From contig NZ_CP106869.1 in NCBI RefSeq assembly GCF_025665335.1, positions 1,142,501-1,206,500 on the forward strand: a stretch of 64,000 nucleotides of DNA, written 5' to 3'. A program made the translations under genes and the position numbers. How positions within the stretch are numbered: the first letter of the stretch is position 1; each line of letters opens with the position of its first letter. Positions 1 through 9,248 of this stretch are shown one piece after another. Source of the stretch: Xanthomonas sp. AM6 (lineage in GTDB: Bacteria; Pseudomonadota; Gammaproteobacteria; Xanthomonadales; Xanthomonadaceae). The notes beneath the pieces were generated by a model that ran no database searches, had not been told where the DNA came from, and saw nothing but the letters and a program-made list of their open reading frames with translations.

Positions 1-637
1 GCGGCGGCAGCGTGCTGCCCGCAGGCGACGGCGCCGGCAGCGGCTGCGCCTGCAACTGCGCCAGGTAGTGCGCCTCGTCCAGGCCGCGGCTGCGCAGCAG
101 GCCGCTGTCCCACAGCGAATGCAGGTTGCTGCCCTTGCCCTCGAACTGGATCTGGAACGTGTTGCCGCCCTTGTCGCCGGCGTAGCCGGCGTGCAGCGGC
201 TGCTGGATGTCGCCGGCGAAATGCACCACGAACTTCAGCGCCTGGGCGCGCGCCGCCTGCGGCTGGCTGCGGTCGGCCAGGATCGCGGCCTGGCGGCGCA
301 GCGCTTCCACCGCGCAGTTGCCGTCGGGACAGTCGCGGGTCTGCTCGTAGTGGCACTTGTCTTCGCCGAGGTTGACGTAGTGCCAGGGGCCGGTGCGCTT
401 GCCCAGGTCCGGGTCGTGCTCGCGCAGCTGGTCGGCCCAGTTGGCGACGCCGGCCAGGGTCGGCTCGGGTTCGCCCTGCAGCAGTTGCTGGACCTGCGCG
501 CGCGCCTGCGGGGTGAGTTGCGCGTCGGCCAGGTCGGCGACCAGGCGATGGCCCAGCGGGCCCCAGGCGAAGGCGGCGGACGGCGCGCCGGCCATTGCCG
601 CGGCGAGCGCGGCGGAAACGAAGAGGGAGGATTTCAT
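1..637 (-). CDS. S1/P1-type nuclease, 3' end missing
   Basis: Single-strand-specific zinc nuclease of the S1/P1 family, exported; it runs off the window edge, so only about 212 N-terminal codons are seen. A signal peptide (about residues 1-24, ending AFA) is followed by WGPLGH, which puts the family's Trp1 and His6 zinc ligands at the mature N-terminus. Other family ligands are visible in WHYVNLG, in HFAGDIQQPLHAG (His, Asp, His) and in NLHSLWDSG (His, Asp). The start ATG (635-637) is followed by a typical n-region and hydrophobic core. The family degrades single-stranded DNA and RNA and 3'-nucleotides, probably to scavenge phosphate and nucleosides outside the cytoplasm. No partner gene is visible; the next gene on the same strand is an OmpW porin about 100 bp upstream. 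Confidence 0.9.
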   Translation of the reverse strand, partial: MKSSLFVSAALAAAMAGAPSAAFAWGPLGHRLVADLADAQLTPQARAQVQQLLQGEPEPTLAGVANWADQLREHDPDLGKRTGPWHYVNLGEDKCHYEQTRDCPDGNCAVEALRRQAAILADRSQPQAARAQALKFVVHFAGDIQQPLHAGYAGDKGGNTFQIQFEGKGSNLHSLWDSGLLRSRGLDEAHYLAQLQAQPLPAPSPAGSTLPP

Positions 638-743
638 GGCGCCGATTCTAGCCGTCGCCGATGACAGCGCCGCGGCCGCGGCGCTGCGCCGTTGCGCATC
701 CGCTAAGCCTCGCCGGCATCGACGAGGCGGCGGACGCGGCGGA

Positions 744-1364
744 TCAGAAGTACATCATGTAGGCGACGCCGTAGGTGATCGGATCGAGCTTGGCTTCGCC
801 GAGCTTGCCACTGTTCACTTCCACGTCGCTGCGCATGCTGGTCCAGCGCGCGTCCACGCGCAGCGCGCTGCGCTCGCCGACGGCGAAGTCCACGCCGGCA
901 TGCACCGCCGGGCCGAAGCTGTCCTTGAACTTGACGTCGTCTCGGGCGAACGCGCCCTTGCCGTCGGCGCCCAGGAACGTGGTGTAGTTGAGGCCGACGC
1001 CGACGAACGGAGAGATGTCGCCGTTGCCGTTGAAGTGGTACTGCAGCGAGAACGTCGGCGACAGCGCCCAGGCGCGGCCGACATCGCCGCCCTGTTCCAG
1101 GCCGATCTTCTGCTGCCCGACCAGGGTCTGGATCTCCAGGCCGAGGTTGCCGCGGAAGAAGTATTCGTAGCTGAACGAGAGCGCCGGGGCGGTGTCGGCG
1201 CTGAAGCGCTGGTCGCTGCCGGTCAGGGTGCCGTTGGAGGACGCAGGCACCATGCCGTGGATGCCGTAGCTGGTGGTGTAGTGGCCGGCCGACTGTGCGG
1301 CGGCGGGCAGGGCGACGGCAGCGAGGGCGGCGACGGCGAGACGGCGGAACAGGCGTGGCTTCAT
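744..1364 (-). CDS. OmpW-family outer membrane protein (copy 1)
   Basis: Small eight-stranded beta-barrel of the OmpW family, 206 residues from ATG 1364. A signal peptide (about residues 1-23, ending LPAAAQ) precedes the barrel, and the protein ends in Phe (YMMYF), the usual outer-membrane assembly signal. Family signatures seen are PALSFSYEYFF, LSPTFSLQYHFN and ISPFVGVGLNYTTF. OmpW proteins form a narrow hydrophobic channel for small non-polar solutes. A start further upstream at 1433 would put a non-hydrophobic stretch before the signal peptide and is rejected. It lies directly downstream of a second OmpW gene on the same strand (118 bp gap), so the two look like a tandem duplication. Confidence 0.9.
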   Translation of the reverse strand: MKPRLFRRLAVAALAAVALPAAAQSAGHYTTSYGIHGMVPASSNGTLTGSDQRFSADTAPALSFSYEYFFRGNLGLEIQTLVGQQKIGLEQGGDVGRAWALSPTFSLQYHFNGNGDISPFVGVGLNYTTFLGADGKGAFARDDVKFKDSFGPAVHAGVDFAVGERSALRVDARWTSMRSDVEVNSGKLGEAKLDPITYGVAYMMYF

Positions 1365-1482
1365 TGGGGACCCCGGTGGACGACGAATGGGCGGATGCGA
1401 ATCCCAGTGTCGGCCCGGCGGCGACCGATCCACATCCTTGTGGAGCGTAGTCTGCCAGAGAAGCGCGGCGCCCGTGCAGCCC

Positions 1483-2112
1483 TCAGAACTTCATCACGTA
1501 GGCCAGGCCGTACACCAGCGGATCGATCTGCGCGGTGCCCATGCTGGCGCCGTCGACCTTGACCTTGCTGTCGATGTCGGCCCAGCGCAGGTCCACCCGC
1601 AGCGCCGACGTGTCGGTGAGCGCGACGTCCAGGCCGGCATGCAGCGCCACGCCCCATGAATCCTCGAGCTTGAGCTTGCTGCCGGCCAGCGCGCCGGTGG
1701 TGTCCTCGCTGAAGAAGGTGGTGTAGTTGATGCCGGCGCCGACGAACGGGGACAGCTTGCCGGCGCTGTTGAAGTGGTACTGCAGCGAGACCACCGGCGG
1801 CAGCTGCTTGCTGCTGCCGACCTTGCCGACGCCCTTGACCGCGATGTCGTGCTTGAACGGCAGCGCGGCCAGCACTTCGATGCCCAGGTCCGGGCGCACG
1901 AAGTATTCGAAGGTCACGGTCGGCTTGGTGTCGCTGTCCACGCTCAACGGCAAGGCGCCGCCGGCGAGCTTGCCGTTGTCGGACTTCGGGTTGACCTGGT
2001 GGGCGCCGATGCCGACGGTCCAGTCGCCCTGCGACTGCGCCAGCGCGGGCAGGGCGCACAGCGCCAGGGCGGCCGCCAGGCCGGACAGCAGGAGGGGGGA
2101 GGTCTTGCGCAT
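1483..2112 (-). CDS. OmpW-family outer membrane protein (copy 2)
   Basis: Second OmpW-type barrel, 209 residues. A signal peptide (residues 1 to about 25, ending PALA) precedes a barrel with the same landmarks as copy 1: TVTFEYFV, VVSLQYHFN, LSPFVGAGINYTTFF, and a C-terminal YVMKF. The ATG at 2110-2112 is chosen because it places the signal peptide at the N-terminus. A perfect TTGAT-N4-ATCAA palindrome lies about 56 bp upstream of the start, in the gap shared with gapA. In E. coli ompW is activated by FNR under low oxygen, so a similar control is plausible here but is only inferred. The copies differ enough in sequence to suggest an old duplication. Confidence 0.9.
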   Translation of the reverse strand: MRKTSPLLLSGLAAALALCALPALAQSQGDWTVGIGAHQVNPKSDNGKLAGGALPLSVDSDTKPTVTFEYFVRPDLGIEVLAALPFKHDIAVKGVGKVGSSKQLPPVVSLQYHFNSAGKLSPFVGAGINYTTFFSEDTTGALAGSKLKLEDSWGVALHAGLDVALTDTSALRVDLRWADIDSKVKVDGASMGTAQIDPLVYGLAYVMKF

Positions 2113-2167
2113 GATGGTGTCTCGGTTGGGTGTGGACGCAGTGTCCCGCCGGCGGTGGCGCGCCGCC

Positions 2168-2181
2168 TTGATCCTGATCAA
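2168..2181. promoter_or_regulatory. Perfect FNR/Anr-type palindrome between ompW and gapA
   Basis: TTGATCCTGATCAA matches the FNR/Anr consensus TTGAT-N4-ATCAA at all ten fixed positions. It sits 56 bp from the start of the minus-strand OmpW gene and 91 bp from gapA. It is about 33 bp upstream of a TGATAGAAT stretch (2212-2220) that could be the gapA -10 region. Which gene it serves is not decided by the sequence. Confidence 0.55.
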
Positions 2182-2217
2182 ACCCGGGTGCCGGGCGCGA
2201 TACGGCCGGCCTGATAG

Positions 2218-3273
<1,056 letters not shown>

Positions 3274-3288
3274 GTCGCCCCGCGCCGC

Positions 3289-3324
3289 CCACAAAAAAAG
3301 CGCCTACGGGCGCTTTTTTTGTGG
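3289..3324. terminator. Bidirectional terminator with 16-bp perfect stem
   Basis: The arm CCACAAAAAAAGCGCC (3289-3304) pairs perfectly with 3309-3324 around a TACG loop. In RNA read from the plus strand the loop is closed as C(UACG)G, a UNCG-type tetraloop known for high stability. The A7 and T7 runs give a U-tract in both directions, so it can stop gapA and the convergent minus-strand gene ending at 3364. Confidence 0.92.
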
Positions 3325-3363
3325 TTGCCATGTTGCGTCAGGCGGATCGCGCCGGCGCTGCGC

Positions 3364-3837
3364 TCACTCGGCGGCGATGCGCATGTCCTCGCCGCTGCCG
3401 GTGACCGTGACCCGGCTGCCCACCGCCAGCCCGGAGACCTCGGCGCTGGGCTTGGACACCACGACCTGCGATTTGTCGTCGAAGCGGATCTTCACCATGT
3501 AGTGCGCGGCCGGGCCGTTGCCGGCGATCTTGGCGCCCACGGTCCGGCCTGCGGCTTCGCCGGCACCGGCGGCCACCGCCGTCGTGCCGATGCCGACGGT
3601 ATCGGCCTTGCTGCTCTTGATGCCCAGGAGGCTGCCGGCCATGCCGCCGAGCTTGGACGCAGCATTGGTGATGTTCTTGGTTCGCTCGGGAACGTCGGTG
3701 TTCTTGTTCTCGATCGGCTCCAGCGCCACGATCGCGCCGTGCCGCGGCCCTGCGGCCAGGGTCGGTGTGGCCAGCGCCAGCAGCGTCAGTGCGATCGCCG
3801 ACCAGGCGATGCGGGCGAGTGCGTTCTGTGCGTTCAT
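3364..3837 (-). CDS. Exported glycine-zipper protein, SlyB-like
   Basis: 157 residues from ATG 3837. A signal peptide (about residues 1-28, ending TLAAG) has no lipobox cysteine. The middle is rich in Gly and Ala with spaced glycines (GGMAGSLLG, then GTTAVAAGAGEAAGRTVG), resembling the glycine-zipper hairpin of SlyB/Rick_17kDa proteins. The C-terminal half (YMVKIRFDDKSQVVV, then LAVGSRVTVTGSG) resembles the small beta domain of SlyB, which ends in a similar 'VGQRV' turn. Role unknown; an envelope-stability function is inferred from the fold only. It follows another small exported protein (3896-4381) on the same strand, 58 bp apart, and probably shares its transcript. Confidence 0.75.
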   Translation of the reverse strand: MNAQNALARIAWSAIALTLLALATPTLAAGPRHGAIVALEPIENKNTDVPERTKNITNAASKLGGMAGSLLGIKSSKADTVGIGTTAVAAGAGEAAGRTVGAKIAGNGPAAHYMVKIRFDDKSQVVVSKPSAEVSGLAVGSRVTVTGSGEDMRIAAE

Positions 3838-3895
3838 CGGATGTTCCCCTGTGGATGCGAATCGAAAAAGCCGGCGCCGGTGCGGCGCACGGCGC

Positions 3896-4381
3896 TTACT
3901 TCTTTTTCTTGGGCCGGCCCCAGCTGCGGATGTACGGCTGGCATTTGCTGCCGGCGAAGTCGTAGCGGGTGATGATGCCGTCGGCATCGGCGACGAAGGT
4001 GATCTCGCAATGGTGCTCGGCGGGCACGAAGACGGTCTGGCTGTGCTGGTTCTGCTCGAAGATCGGGGTCGGAGCGACGCCGTTGCCGCCGCCAACCATG
4101 CCTACTACCCCTCCCTGCGTGGTCCAGTAATCGGTCCGGTAGTGTGCCTCGGTACCGAAGTTGTAGGTGTAGGCGGTCTCGTGGGTCTCGGTGTTTTCCG
4201 AGGTGTACAGGCCGCGGTCCACCGGCCACTGCAGCATCAGCTCGCTGGCGTCGTGGCCGAGCCAGCTGCGGGCGATGTCTTCGGGGCTGCCGAACATGTC
4301 GGCCGAGGCCGGCGGCGCCAGGCTCAGCAGCGCCAGGGCACAAAGTGCAGGCAGCACACTCGAACGACGGTAGGTAGGCAT
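3896..4381 (-). CDS. Exported protein of unknown function
   Basis: 161 residues from ATG 4381. The N-terminus MPTYRRSSVLPALCALALLS followed by a short Ala/Pro stretch ending ASA is a clear signal peptide. The mature part has no motif I recognise. It contains only two cysteines (in HHCEITF and SKCQPYI), which could form a disulfide in the periplasm, and a basic tail (RPKKKK). The reading frame continues far upstream but that part has no coding character. It is transcribed with the SlyB-like gene downstream and lies divergent to the BamE-like gene at 4638. Confidence 0.7.
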   Translation of the reverse strand: MPTYRRSSVLPALCALALLSLAPPASADMFGSPEDIARSWLGHDASELMLQWPVDRGLYTSENTETHETAYTYNFGTEAHYRTDYWTTQGGVVGMVGGGNGVAPTPIFEQNQHSQTVFVPAEHHCEITFVADADGIITRYDFAGSKCQPYIRSWGRPKKKK

Positions 4382-4637
4382 TGCGGGTACGTCCTTGCAC
4401 TGGGGCATCGATGCCGGATCCATGGGCTGCGCATGGGTCGCGCGCGCTGCGCTGGCGCGATTTCTATCATGCCGTGCCGGCGTCGGGCAAGCGCCGGCGC
4501 CAGTGTGCTGCCATGCCGATCGGGCGTGGACATCGGCGGCAACGCATGCACTAATGCGTCGCTGGCCAGTGGATGTTCCCGCGCTGGCGTTGCAGACGAT
4601 GGACAGGGGGCACTCAATGGATTCAAGGAGCGAAAAA

Positions 4638-5111
4638 ATGCAGATCAACCGTGTATGGACGGGCGCCCTGGTGCTGGCCGTGGCGCTGGCGGCGGCGATG
4701 CCGATGCAGGCGATGGCGAAGAAGCAGAGCGGCACGCCGAGCTGGATGAACGCCGACGGCGAAGTCACCAACTCCTCGCAGGTGGAGGCCGGCTACGGCG
4801 AGACCGTCAAGGGCGTCAACGACTATGAGGGCGAGATCACCGGCAAGCCGGCGCCCGACAGCAAGTTCACCCAGCTCAAGATCGGCATGCCGATGAAGCA
4901 GGTGACCGACCTGATCGGCGAGCCCACCGACCAGGGCTCCTACGTCACCGGCAAGGCCTTCATCCCGTTCTTCTACGGCGGCGACCGTTATCGCTACGAA
5001 CTGGCCTACAAGGGCCAGGGCCGCCTGGTGTTCGCCGGCAAGTCGATGGGCAGCGGCGGCAACCTGATCTGGATCATCCACAACAAGAACGACAGCGGCT
5101 ACCGCGAATAA
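4638..5111 (+). CDS. Exported protein with a BamE/SmpA-like domain
   Basis: 157 residues. The ATG at 4638 is preceded by AAGGAG (4625-4630) at good spacing, which decides against an in-frame ATG 21 bp upstream. A signal peptide ends in MQAMA at about residue 25; there is no lipobox. The segment FTQLKIGMPMKQVTDLIGEP (about residues 76-95) is the helix-turn signature of the BamE/SmpA/OmlA fold ('I..GMT..QV..LLG.P'). After it come strands such as YRYELAYKGQGRLVF. True BamE is a lipoprotein of the Bam complex; this copy lacks the anchor, so a different envelope role is likely. A terminator follows. Confidence 0.75.
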   Translation: MQINRVWTGALVLAVALAAAMPMQAMAKKQSGTPSWMNADGEVTNSSQVEAGYGETVKGVNDYEGEITGKPAPDSKFTQLKIGMPMKQVTDLIGEPTDQGSYVTGKAFIPFFYGGDRYRYELAYKGQGRLVFAGKSMGSGGNLIWIIHNKNDSGYRE

Positions 5112-5125
5112 ACGGCCGCAGCAGC

Positions 5126-5160
5126 AGCCCGGGCCGCGTCGCGCGCCCGGGCTTTTTTTT
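5126..5160 (+). terminator. Rho-independent terminator
   Basis: The arms AGCCCGGGC (5126-5134) and GCCCGGGCT (5145-5153) pair perfectly around a 10-nt loop and run into eight T residues (5153-5160). It ends the BamE-like gene. Confidence 0.9.
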
Positions 5161-5272
5161 GCCTGCCCGATCGCCGACCGACACGCCGGCCAGCAATTGC
5201 TGACGGCCACGGCGGTCCAGCGCCACCGCTGGCGGCAAGCGCACAGGTGGGCGTCGCGCGGGATCGCCGCGG

Positions 5273-5872
5273 TCACGACGCGCTGCGCGTGCCTGCCGCC
5301 GGGGCGGGGTCCAACGATGCGAGCAGGGCGGCGCGGCACGTCGCGAGGATTTCGTCGGCCAGCGGCGAGTCGTCGGGGCAGGCCCGAGACATGACGATCG
5401 CGCCGAGGGCGTGCGCCAGCATGTTCAGACGCCTGGCGCGCGCTTCGCCAGGGCTGGCGCCGGTCGCCGCGCCATCCTCGCGCTCCAGGGCCGCCAATAG
5501 GCCCTCGACGCCGTCCGCGAACGCGGCCCGCACCGCTTCCGGCTGGCGCGCGGCGTCCCCGCCCAGCGCGGCCATGGTGCAGCCGACCGTGCGGGCATCG
5601 CGGTGCGCGCGCGACACGTAGCGGCGAACGAATTCCGGCGTGTCGATTCCACCGACCTGGGCCACGGTCTGCGCGATCCCGCACGCCGTCGCCTCCGCCA
5701 CCAGGTCGGCCTTGGATGCGAAGTGCTTGTAGAAGCCGCCGTGGGTGAAACCGGCGGCGGCCATCAGATCGGCAACGCCGATCCCCTCGTAGCCGCGCTC
5801 GCGAAACAGCGCAGACGCGGTTTCGACGATGTGCGCCCGGTTCGCCTGCGCCTGCGCCTTGCTGACTTTCAT
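5273..5872 (-). CDS. TetR-family transcriptional regulator
   Basis: 199 residues from ATG 5872. The N-terminal helix-turn-helix (about residues 10-55) reads IVETASALFRERGYEGIGVA, then DLMAAAGFTHGGFYKHFASK, the standard TetR DNA-binding layout. The C-terminal ligand domain contains a single Cys (TVGCTMAALGGD) in the region where this regulator type often carries a conserved Cys. It is divergent from an old yellow enzyme gene, an arrangement common for repressors that respond to electrophiles or quinones; the ligand is not known. A perfect AACTTG-A-CAAGTT palindrome in the intergenic region is a likely operator for both directions. Confidence 0.9.
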   Translation of the reverse strand: MKVSKAQAQANRAHIVETASALFRERGYEGIGVADLMAAAGFTHGGFYKHFASKADLVAEATACGIAQTVAQVGGIDTPEFVRRYVSRAHRDARTVGCTMAALGGDAARQPEAVRAAFADGVEGLLAALEREDGAATGASPGEARARRLNMLAHALGAIVMSRACPDDSPLADEILATCRAALLASLDPAPAAGTRSAS

Positions 5873-5936
5873 CGCGGATGCCCTCCAGCGCTGCCTTTTC
5901 CAGGGCCAAGGATACATTGATGCTGGTCATCATCAA

Positions 5937-5949
5937 AACTTGACAAGTT
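5937..5949. promoter_or_regulatory. Candidate TetR operator
   Basis: AACTTGACAAGTT is a perfect 6-1-6 palindrome between the divergent TetR and old yellow enzyme genes. It is 65 bp from the TetR start and overlaps a TTGACA sequence (5941-5946) that could be a -35 element for the plus strand, so binding there would block transcription of the redox genes. Confidence 0.55.
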
Positions 5950-6090
5950 AGATTATGAACATCATCATTGCGCCGACCGCTTCGACCCATGTGCTTCCCG
6001 GTAGCGCCTGTCCATCGCCACGACCCGCCACACCGCGGTACCGGTCGTCGCGCCGCCGGCACGCCTCCCCCTTCGAGAGCCAACGCCACC

Positions 6091-7185
6091 ATGTCCGACG
6101 CCGCACTGTTCACGCCGTACCCGCTGGGCCCATTGACGCTCGCCAACCGCATCGTCATGGCGCCGCTGACCCGCAACCGCGCCGGCAAGGGCCTGGTGCC
6201 CAGCGAGCTGGCCGCCACCTACTACGCCCAGCGCGCGTCCGCGGGCCTGTTGATCACCGAGGCGACGCAGATCTCGGCGGACGCGCAGGGCTACCAGGAC
6301 ACCCCGGGCATCTACACCCCGGCGCAGATCGCAGGATGGCGCGCGGTCACCGATGCAGTGCATGCCGAGGGCGGGCGCATCTTCGTGCAGCTGTGGCACG
6401 TCGGCCGCGTCTCGCACGTGGACCTGCGTCCCGGCGGGACCGCGCCGGTGGCGCCTTCGGCGATCGCCGCCGCCACCAAGACCTTCGTCAACAACGGCTT
6501 TGCCGACGTCTCCGCGCCGCGCGCGCTTGAGCGCGACGAGCTGCCGCGCATCGTGGACGACTTCCGCCAGGCCGCGGTGAACGCCATCGCCGCCGGCTTC
6601 GATGGCGTGGAGCTGCATGGCGCCAACGGCTACCTGCTGGAGCAGTTCATCAAGGACGGCGCCAACCAGCGCACCGACGCCTACGGCGGTACCATCGAGA
6701 ACCGCGCGCGCCTGCTGCTGGAGGTCGCCGCGGCGGTGGCCGAGGCCATCGGCGCCGAGCGTACCGGCGTGCGCATCTCGCCGGTGTCGCCGGCCAACGG
6801 CATCTCCTGCAGCGATCCGCAGCCGCAGTACGACTACATCGCCGAGCGGCTCAGCGCGCTGGGCATCGTCTACCTGCATGTGGTGGAGGGCGCCACCGGC
6901 GGGCCGCGCGACGTGGCGCCGTTCGACTACGCGGCGCTGCGCAGCCGCTTCAAGCGGACCTACCTGGCCAACAACGGCTACGACCCGGCGCTGGCCAGCG
7001 CCAGTCTCGCCGCCGGCCGCGCCGACCTATTCGCCTTCGGCCGCGCGTTCATCGGCAATCCCGACCTGGTCGAGCGGTTGAAGGCCGGCGCGCCGTTGGC
7101 CGCTCCGGATCCGGCCACGCTCTACGGCGGCGGCGCCAAGGGCTACACCGACTATCCGACGCTGGCCGAGAGCGCCAGCGCCTGA
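6091..7185 (+). CDS. Old yellow enzyme family flavin oxidoreductase (NemA-like)
   Basis: FMN- and NADPH-dependent ene-reductase of the N-ethylmaleimide reductase group; it reduces activated C=C bonds, nitro compounds and quinones. 364 residues, family length. The TIM-barrel start is seen in ANRIVMAPLTRNRA, the substrate and flavin motifs in HVGRVSH, GFDGVELHGANGYLLEQFI, NQRTDAYGG and ENRARLLLEV, and the phosphate-binding end in LFAFGRAFIGNPDLVERL. The ATG at 6091 is preferred over an in-frame upstream start because the family begins a few residues before LFTPYPLGPLTL. It leads a set of redox genes (SDR, SDR, membrane protein, quinone oxidoreductase) facing a TetR regulator. Confidence 0.95.
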   Translation: MSDAALFTPYPLGPLTLANRIVMAPLTRNRAGKGLVPSELAATYYAQRASAGLLITEATQISADAQGYQDTPGIYTPAQIAGWRAVTDAVHAEGGRIFVQLWHVGRVSHVDLRPGGTAPVAPSAIAAATKTFVNNGFADVSAPRALERDELPRIVDDFRQAAVNAIAAGFDGVELHGANGYLLEQFIKDGANQRTDAYGGTIENRARLLLEVAAAVAEAIGAERTGVRISPVSPANGISCSDPQPQYDYIAERLSALGIVYLHVVEGATGGPRDVAPFDYAALRSRFKRTYLANNGYDPALASASLAAGRADLFAFGRAFIGNPDLVERLKAGAPLAAPDPATLYGGGAKGYTDYPTLAESASA

Positions 7186-7256
7186 TCGGCACCACGGCAG
7201 CACCGGCCACGTCGTCGTGGCCGCACTTTCCCTTTCGATCCGAAGAGACCACTCGC

Positions 7257-8045
7257 ATGAGCAGCACCTCCACCGTCCTCATCACCGGCGCCTCCACCGG
7301 CATCGGCGCCGTCTACGCGCAGCGCTTCGCCCAGCGCGGCCACGACCTGGTCCTGGTCGCACGCGACAAGACCCGCCTGGACGCGCTCGCCGCGCGCCTG
7401 CGCGAAGACCACAAGGTCGCGGTCGACGTGCTGCAGGCCGACCTGACCGCAGCAGCCGACGTGGCGGCGGTCGAAGCGCGCCTGCGCGACGACGCGCGCA
7501 TCGGCATCCTCATCAACAACGCCGGCATGGCCCAGTCGGGCGGCTTCGCCGAGCAGACGGCCGAGAGCGTCGAACGCCTGCTGGCGCTCAACACCGCCGC
7601 GCTGACGCGTCTGGCGGTGGCAATCGCGCCGCGGCTGGCGCAGTCCGGCAACGGCGCGATCGTCAACATCGGCTCGGTGGTCGGCCTGGCGCCGGAGTTC
7701 GGCATGACCGTGTACGGCGCGACCAAGGCGTTCGTGCTGTTCCTGTCGCAGGGCATGAGCCTGGAACTGGCGCCCAAGGGCGTGTACGTGCAGGCGGTGC
7801 TTCCGGCGGCCACCCGCACCGAGATCTGGGAGCGCGCGGGCATCGACGTCAATACGCTGGCCGAGGTGATGGACGTGGAAGAGCTGGTCGATGCGGCGCT
7901 GATCGGCTTCGATCGCCGCGAGCCGGTGACCATCCCGCCGTTGCACGACGCCGACCGCTGGGATGCCCTCGACGGCGCCAGGCAGGCGCTGCTGGGAAGC
8001 ATCCGCCAGGCCAATGCCGCGGAACGCTACCGGCCGGCGGCCTGA
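7257..8045 (+). CDS. Short-chain dehydrogenase/reductase
   Basis: Classical SDR, 262 residues. The cofactor motif TGASTGIG is at residues 10-17, the structural NNAG motif is at about residue 86, the catalytic Ser lies in VNIGSVVGLAP, and the catalytic Tyr and Lys lie in YGATK. The cofactor motif is followed by VARDKTRLDAL; the basic residues suggest NADP(H), but this is not proven. Substrate unknown. It begins 71 bp after the old yellow enzyme and is probably in the same operon, so a carbonyl-reducing step that acts on related toxic compounds is plausible. Confidence 0.92.
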   Translation: MSSTSTVLITGASTGIGAVYAQRFAQRGHDLVLVARDKTRLDALAARLREDHKVAVDVLQADLTAAADVAAVEARLRDDARIGILINNAGMAQSGGFAEQTAESVERLLALNTAALTRLAVAIAPRLAQSGNGAIVNIGSVVGLAPEFGMTVYGATKAFVLFLSQGMSLELAPKGVYVQAVLPAATRTEIWERAGIDVNTLAEVMDVEELVDAALIGFDRREPVTIPPLHDADRWDALDGARQALLGSIRQANAAERYRPAA

Positions 8046-8082
8046 CGCCTGCAGTCCACCTGTCGAGATCGAGGCCATCACC

Positions 8083-8868
8083 ATGAAACCGCAACGCGAC
8101 GGCTGGGTGCTGATCACCGGCGCATCGAGTGGATTCGGCGAGGAATTCGCCAGGCAGTATGCGGCGCGCGGCCACAGGCTGATCCTGGTCGCGCGACGCC
8201 TGGACCGGCTCGATGCGCTGGCGCAGGCGTTGCGGCAGCGGCACGGCGTGGAGATCCTCGTGGAGCAGGTGGATCTGTCGGAGATCGCGGCGGTGCGCCG
8301 GCTCCATGCCGGCCTGCACGCGCGCGGCATCGAGGTCGAGGTGCTGATCAACAACGCCGGGCATGGGCTGCAGGGGCCGTTCCTGCGGGCCGAGCTGGAG
8401 CCGGTGCTGTCGATGATCCAGCTGGATATCGCCAGCCTGACCGCGATGACGCACCTGTTCGGCCAGGACATGCGGCGGCGCCGGCACGGGAAGATCCTGC
8501 AGGTGGCCAGCCTGCTGGCCTACCAGGGCGTGGAGGACTTCGCGGTGTATTCGGCCGCCAAGGCCTACGTCCTGCGCCTGGGCGAAGCGCTGCATCGCGA
8601 GTTCGCGCGCGATGGCGTCACCGTGACCACGCTGTGCCCGGGACTGACCGACACCGGGTTCGCGAGCGTCGCCCAGCAGCGGATCACGCCGCAGCTCGCG
8701 GCGTTGATGATGCAGACGCCGCCGGTGGTCCGCGCCGGCATGTGCGCGCTGGATGCCGGCCGCATCAGCGTGGTGCCCGGGCTGATCAACAAGTTGAACG
8801 CGGTCTTCATGTGGGCGACGCCGCGCTGGATCCACCAGGCCGTGCTGTCGCGCATCCTCAACCGCTGA
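8083..8868 (+). CDS. Short-chain dehydrogenase/reductase (second copy)
   Basis: 261 residues from ATG 8083. The cofactor motif is TGASSGFG and the NNAG motif is in VLINNAGHGL. The catalytic pair is in YSAAKAY, but the usual catalytic Ser region reads LQVASLLAYQG, where Ser of VASL is the likely residue. It belongs to the DltE/YqjQ-like group of SDRs judging from the NNAGHG-type sequence. It begins 37 bp after the previous SDR and is distinct from it in sequence, so it is a neighbour rather than a recent duplicate. Substrate unknown. Confidence 0.92.
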   Translation: MKPQRDGWVLITGASSGFGEEFARQYAARGHRLILVARRLDRLDALAQALRQRHGVEILVEQVDLSEIAAVRRLHAGLHARGIEVEVLINNAGHGLQGPFLRAELEPVLSMIQLDIASLTAMTHLFGQDMRRRRHGKILQVASLLAYQGVEDFAVYSAAKAYVLRLGEALHREFARDGVTVTTLCPGLTDTGFASVAQQRITPQLAALMMQTPPVVRAGMCALDAGRISVVPGLINKLNAVFMWATPRWIHQAVLSRILNR

Positions 8869-8873
8869 CCGTC

Positions 8874-9248
8874 ATGCGTCCGGGTTTCCGCTCGTTGTCG
8901 GTCCTGACCTCGCTGCTGTTCCTGGCGATCGCCTGCACCTGGATGTTCTCGCCGGGTGCGATGCTGGCGAACTGGGAGATCGGCGCTTCGCCATCGGCCG
9001 AGCTGATGGCGCGACGCGGGGCCGCGCTGTATGCGGGCCTGAGCGTGATGTTCTTCCTGGCGCGCGGCGCGGCGCCATCGCCGGCGCGTTCGGCCCTGGT
9101 GGCGGGCTTCGTCACCGCCTGTACGTTGCTGGCGGCGCTTGGCATCGGCGAACTGGCCAGCGGGCACGCGGGCCGCGGGATCCTGGTCGCGGTCGTGCTC
9201 GAAATCGTGTTCGTCCTCGCGTTCGTTCTGGTCAGGGAAACATCATGA
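8874..9248 (+). CDS. Small inner membrane protein, DUF4345-like
   Basis: 124 residues with four predicted membrane segments (about residues 7-25, 48-63, 72-92 and 100-119). The loop SAELMARRGAALYAGLSVMF resembles DUF4345-type small membrane proteins, but the match is by eye only. The ATG at 8874 follows the SDR stop by 5 bp, and the stop overlaps the next gene's ATG by four bases (ATGA), so the three genes are translationally coupled. No catalytic residue is evident. A helper role for the neighbouring oxidoreductase is possible but unsupported. Confidence 0.7.
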   Translation: MRPGFRSLSVLTSLLFLAIACTWMFSPGAMLANWEIGASPSAELMARRGAALYAGLSVMFFLARGAAPSPARSALVAGFVTACTLLAALGIGELASGHAGRGILVAVVLEIVFVLAFVLVRETS

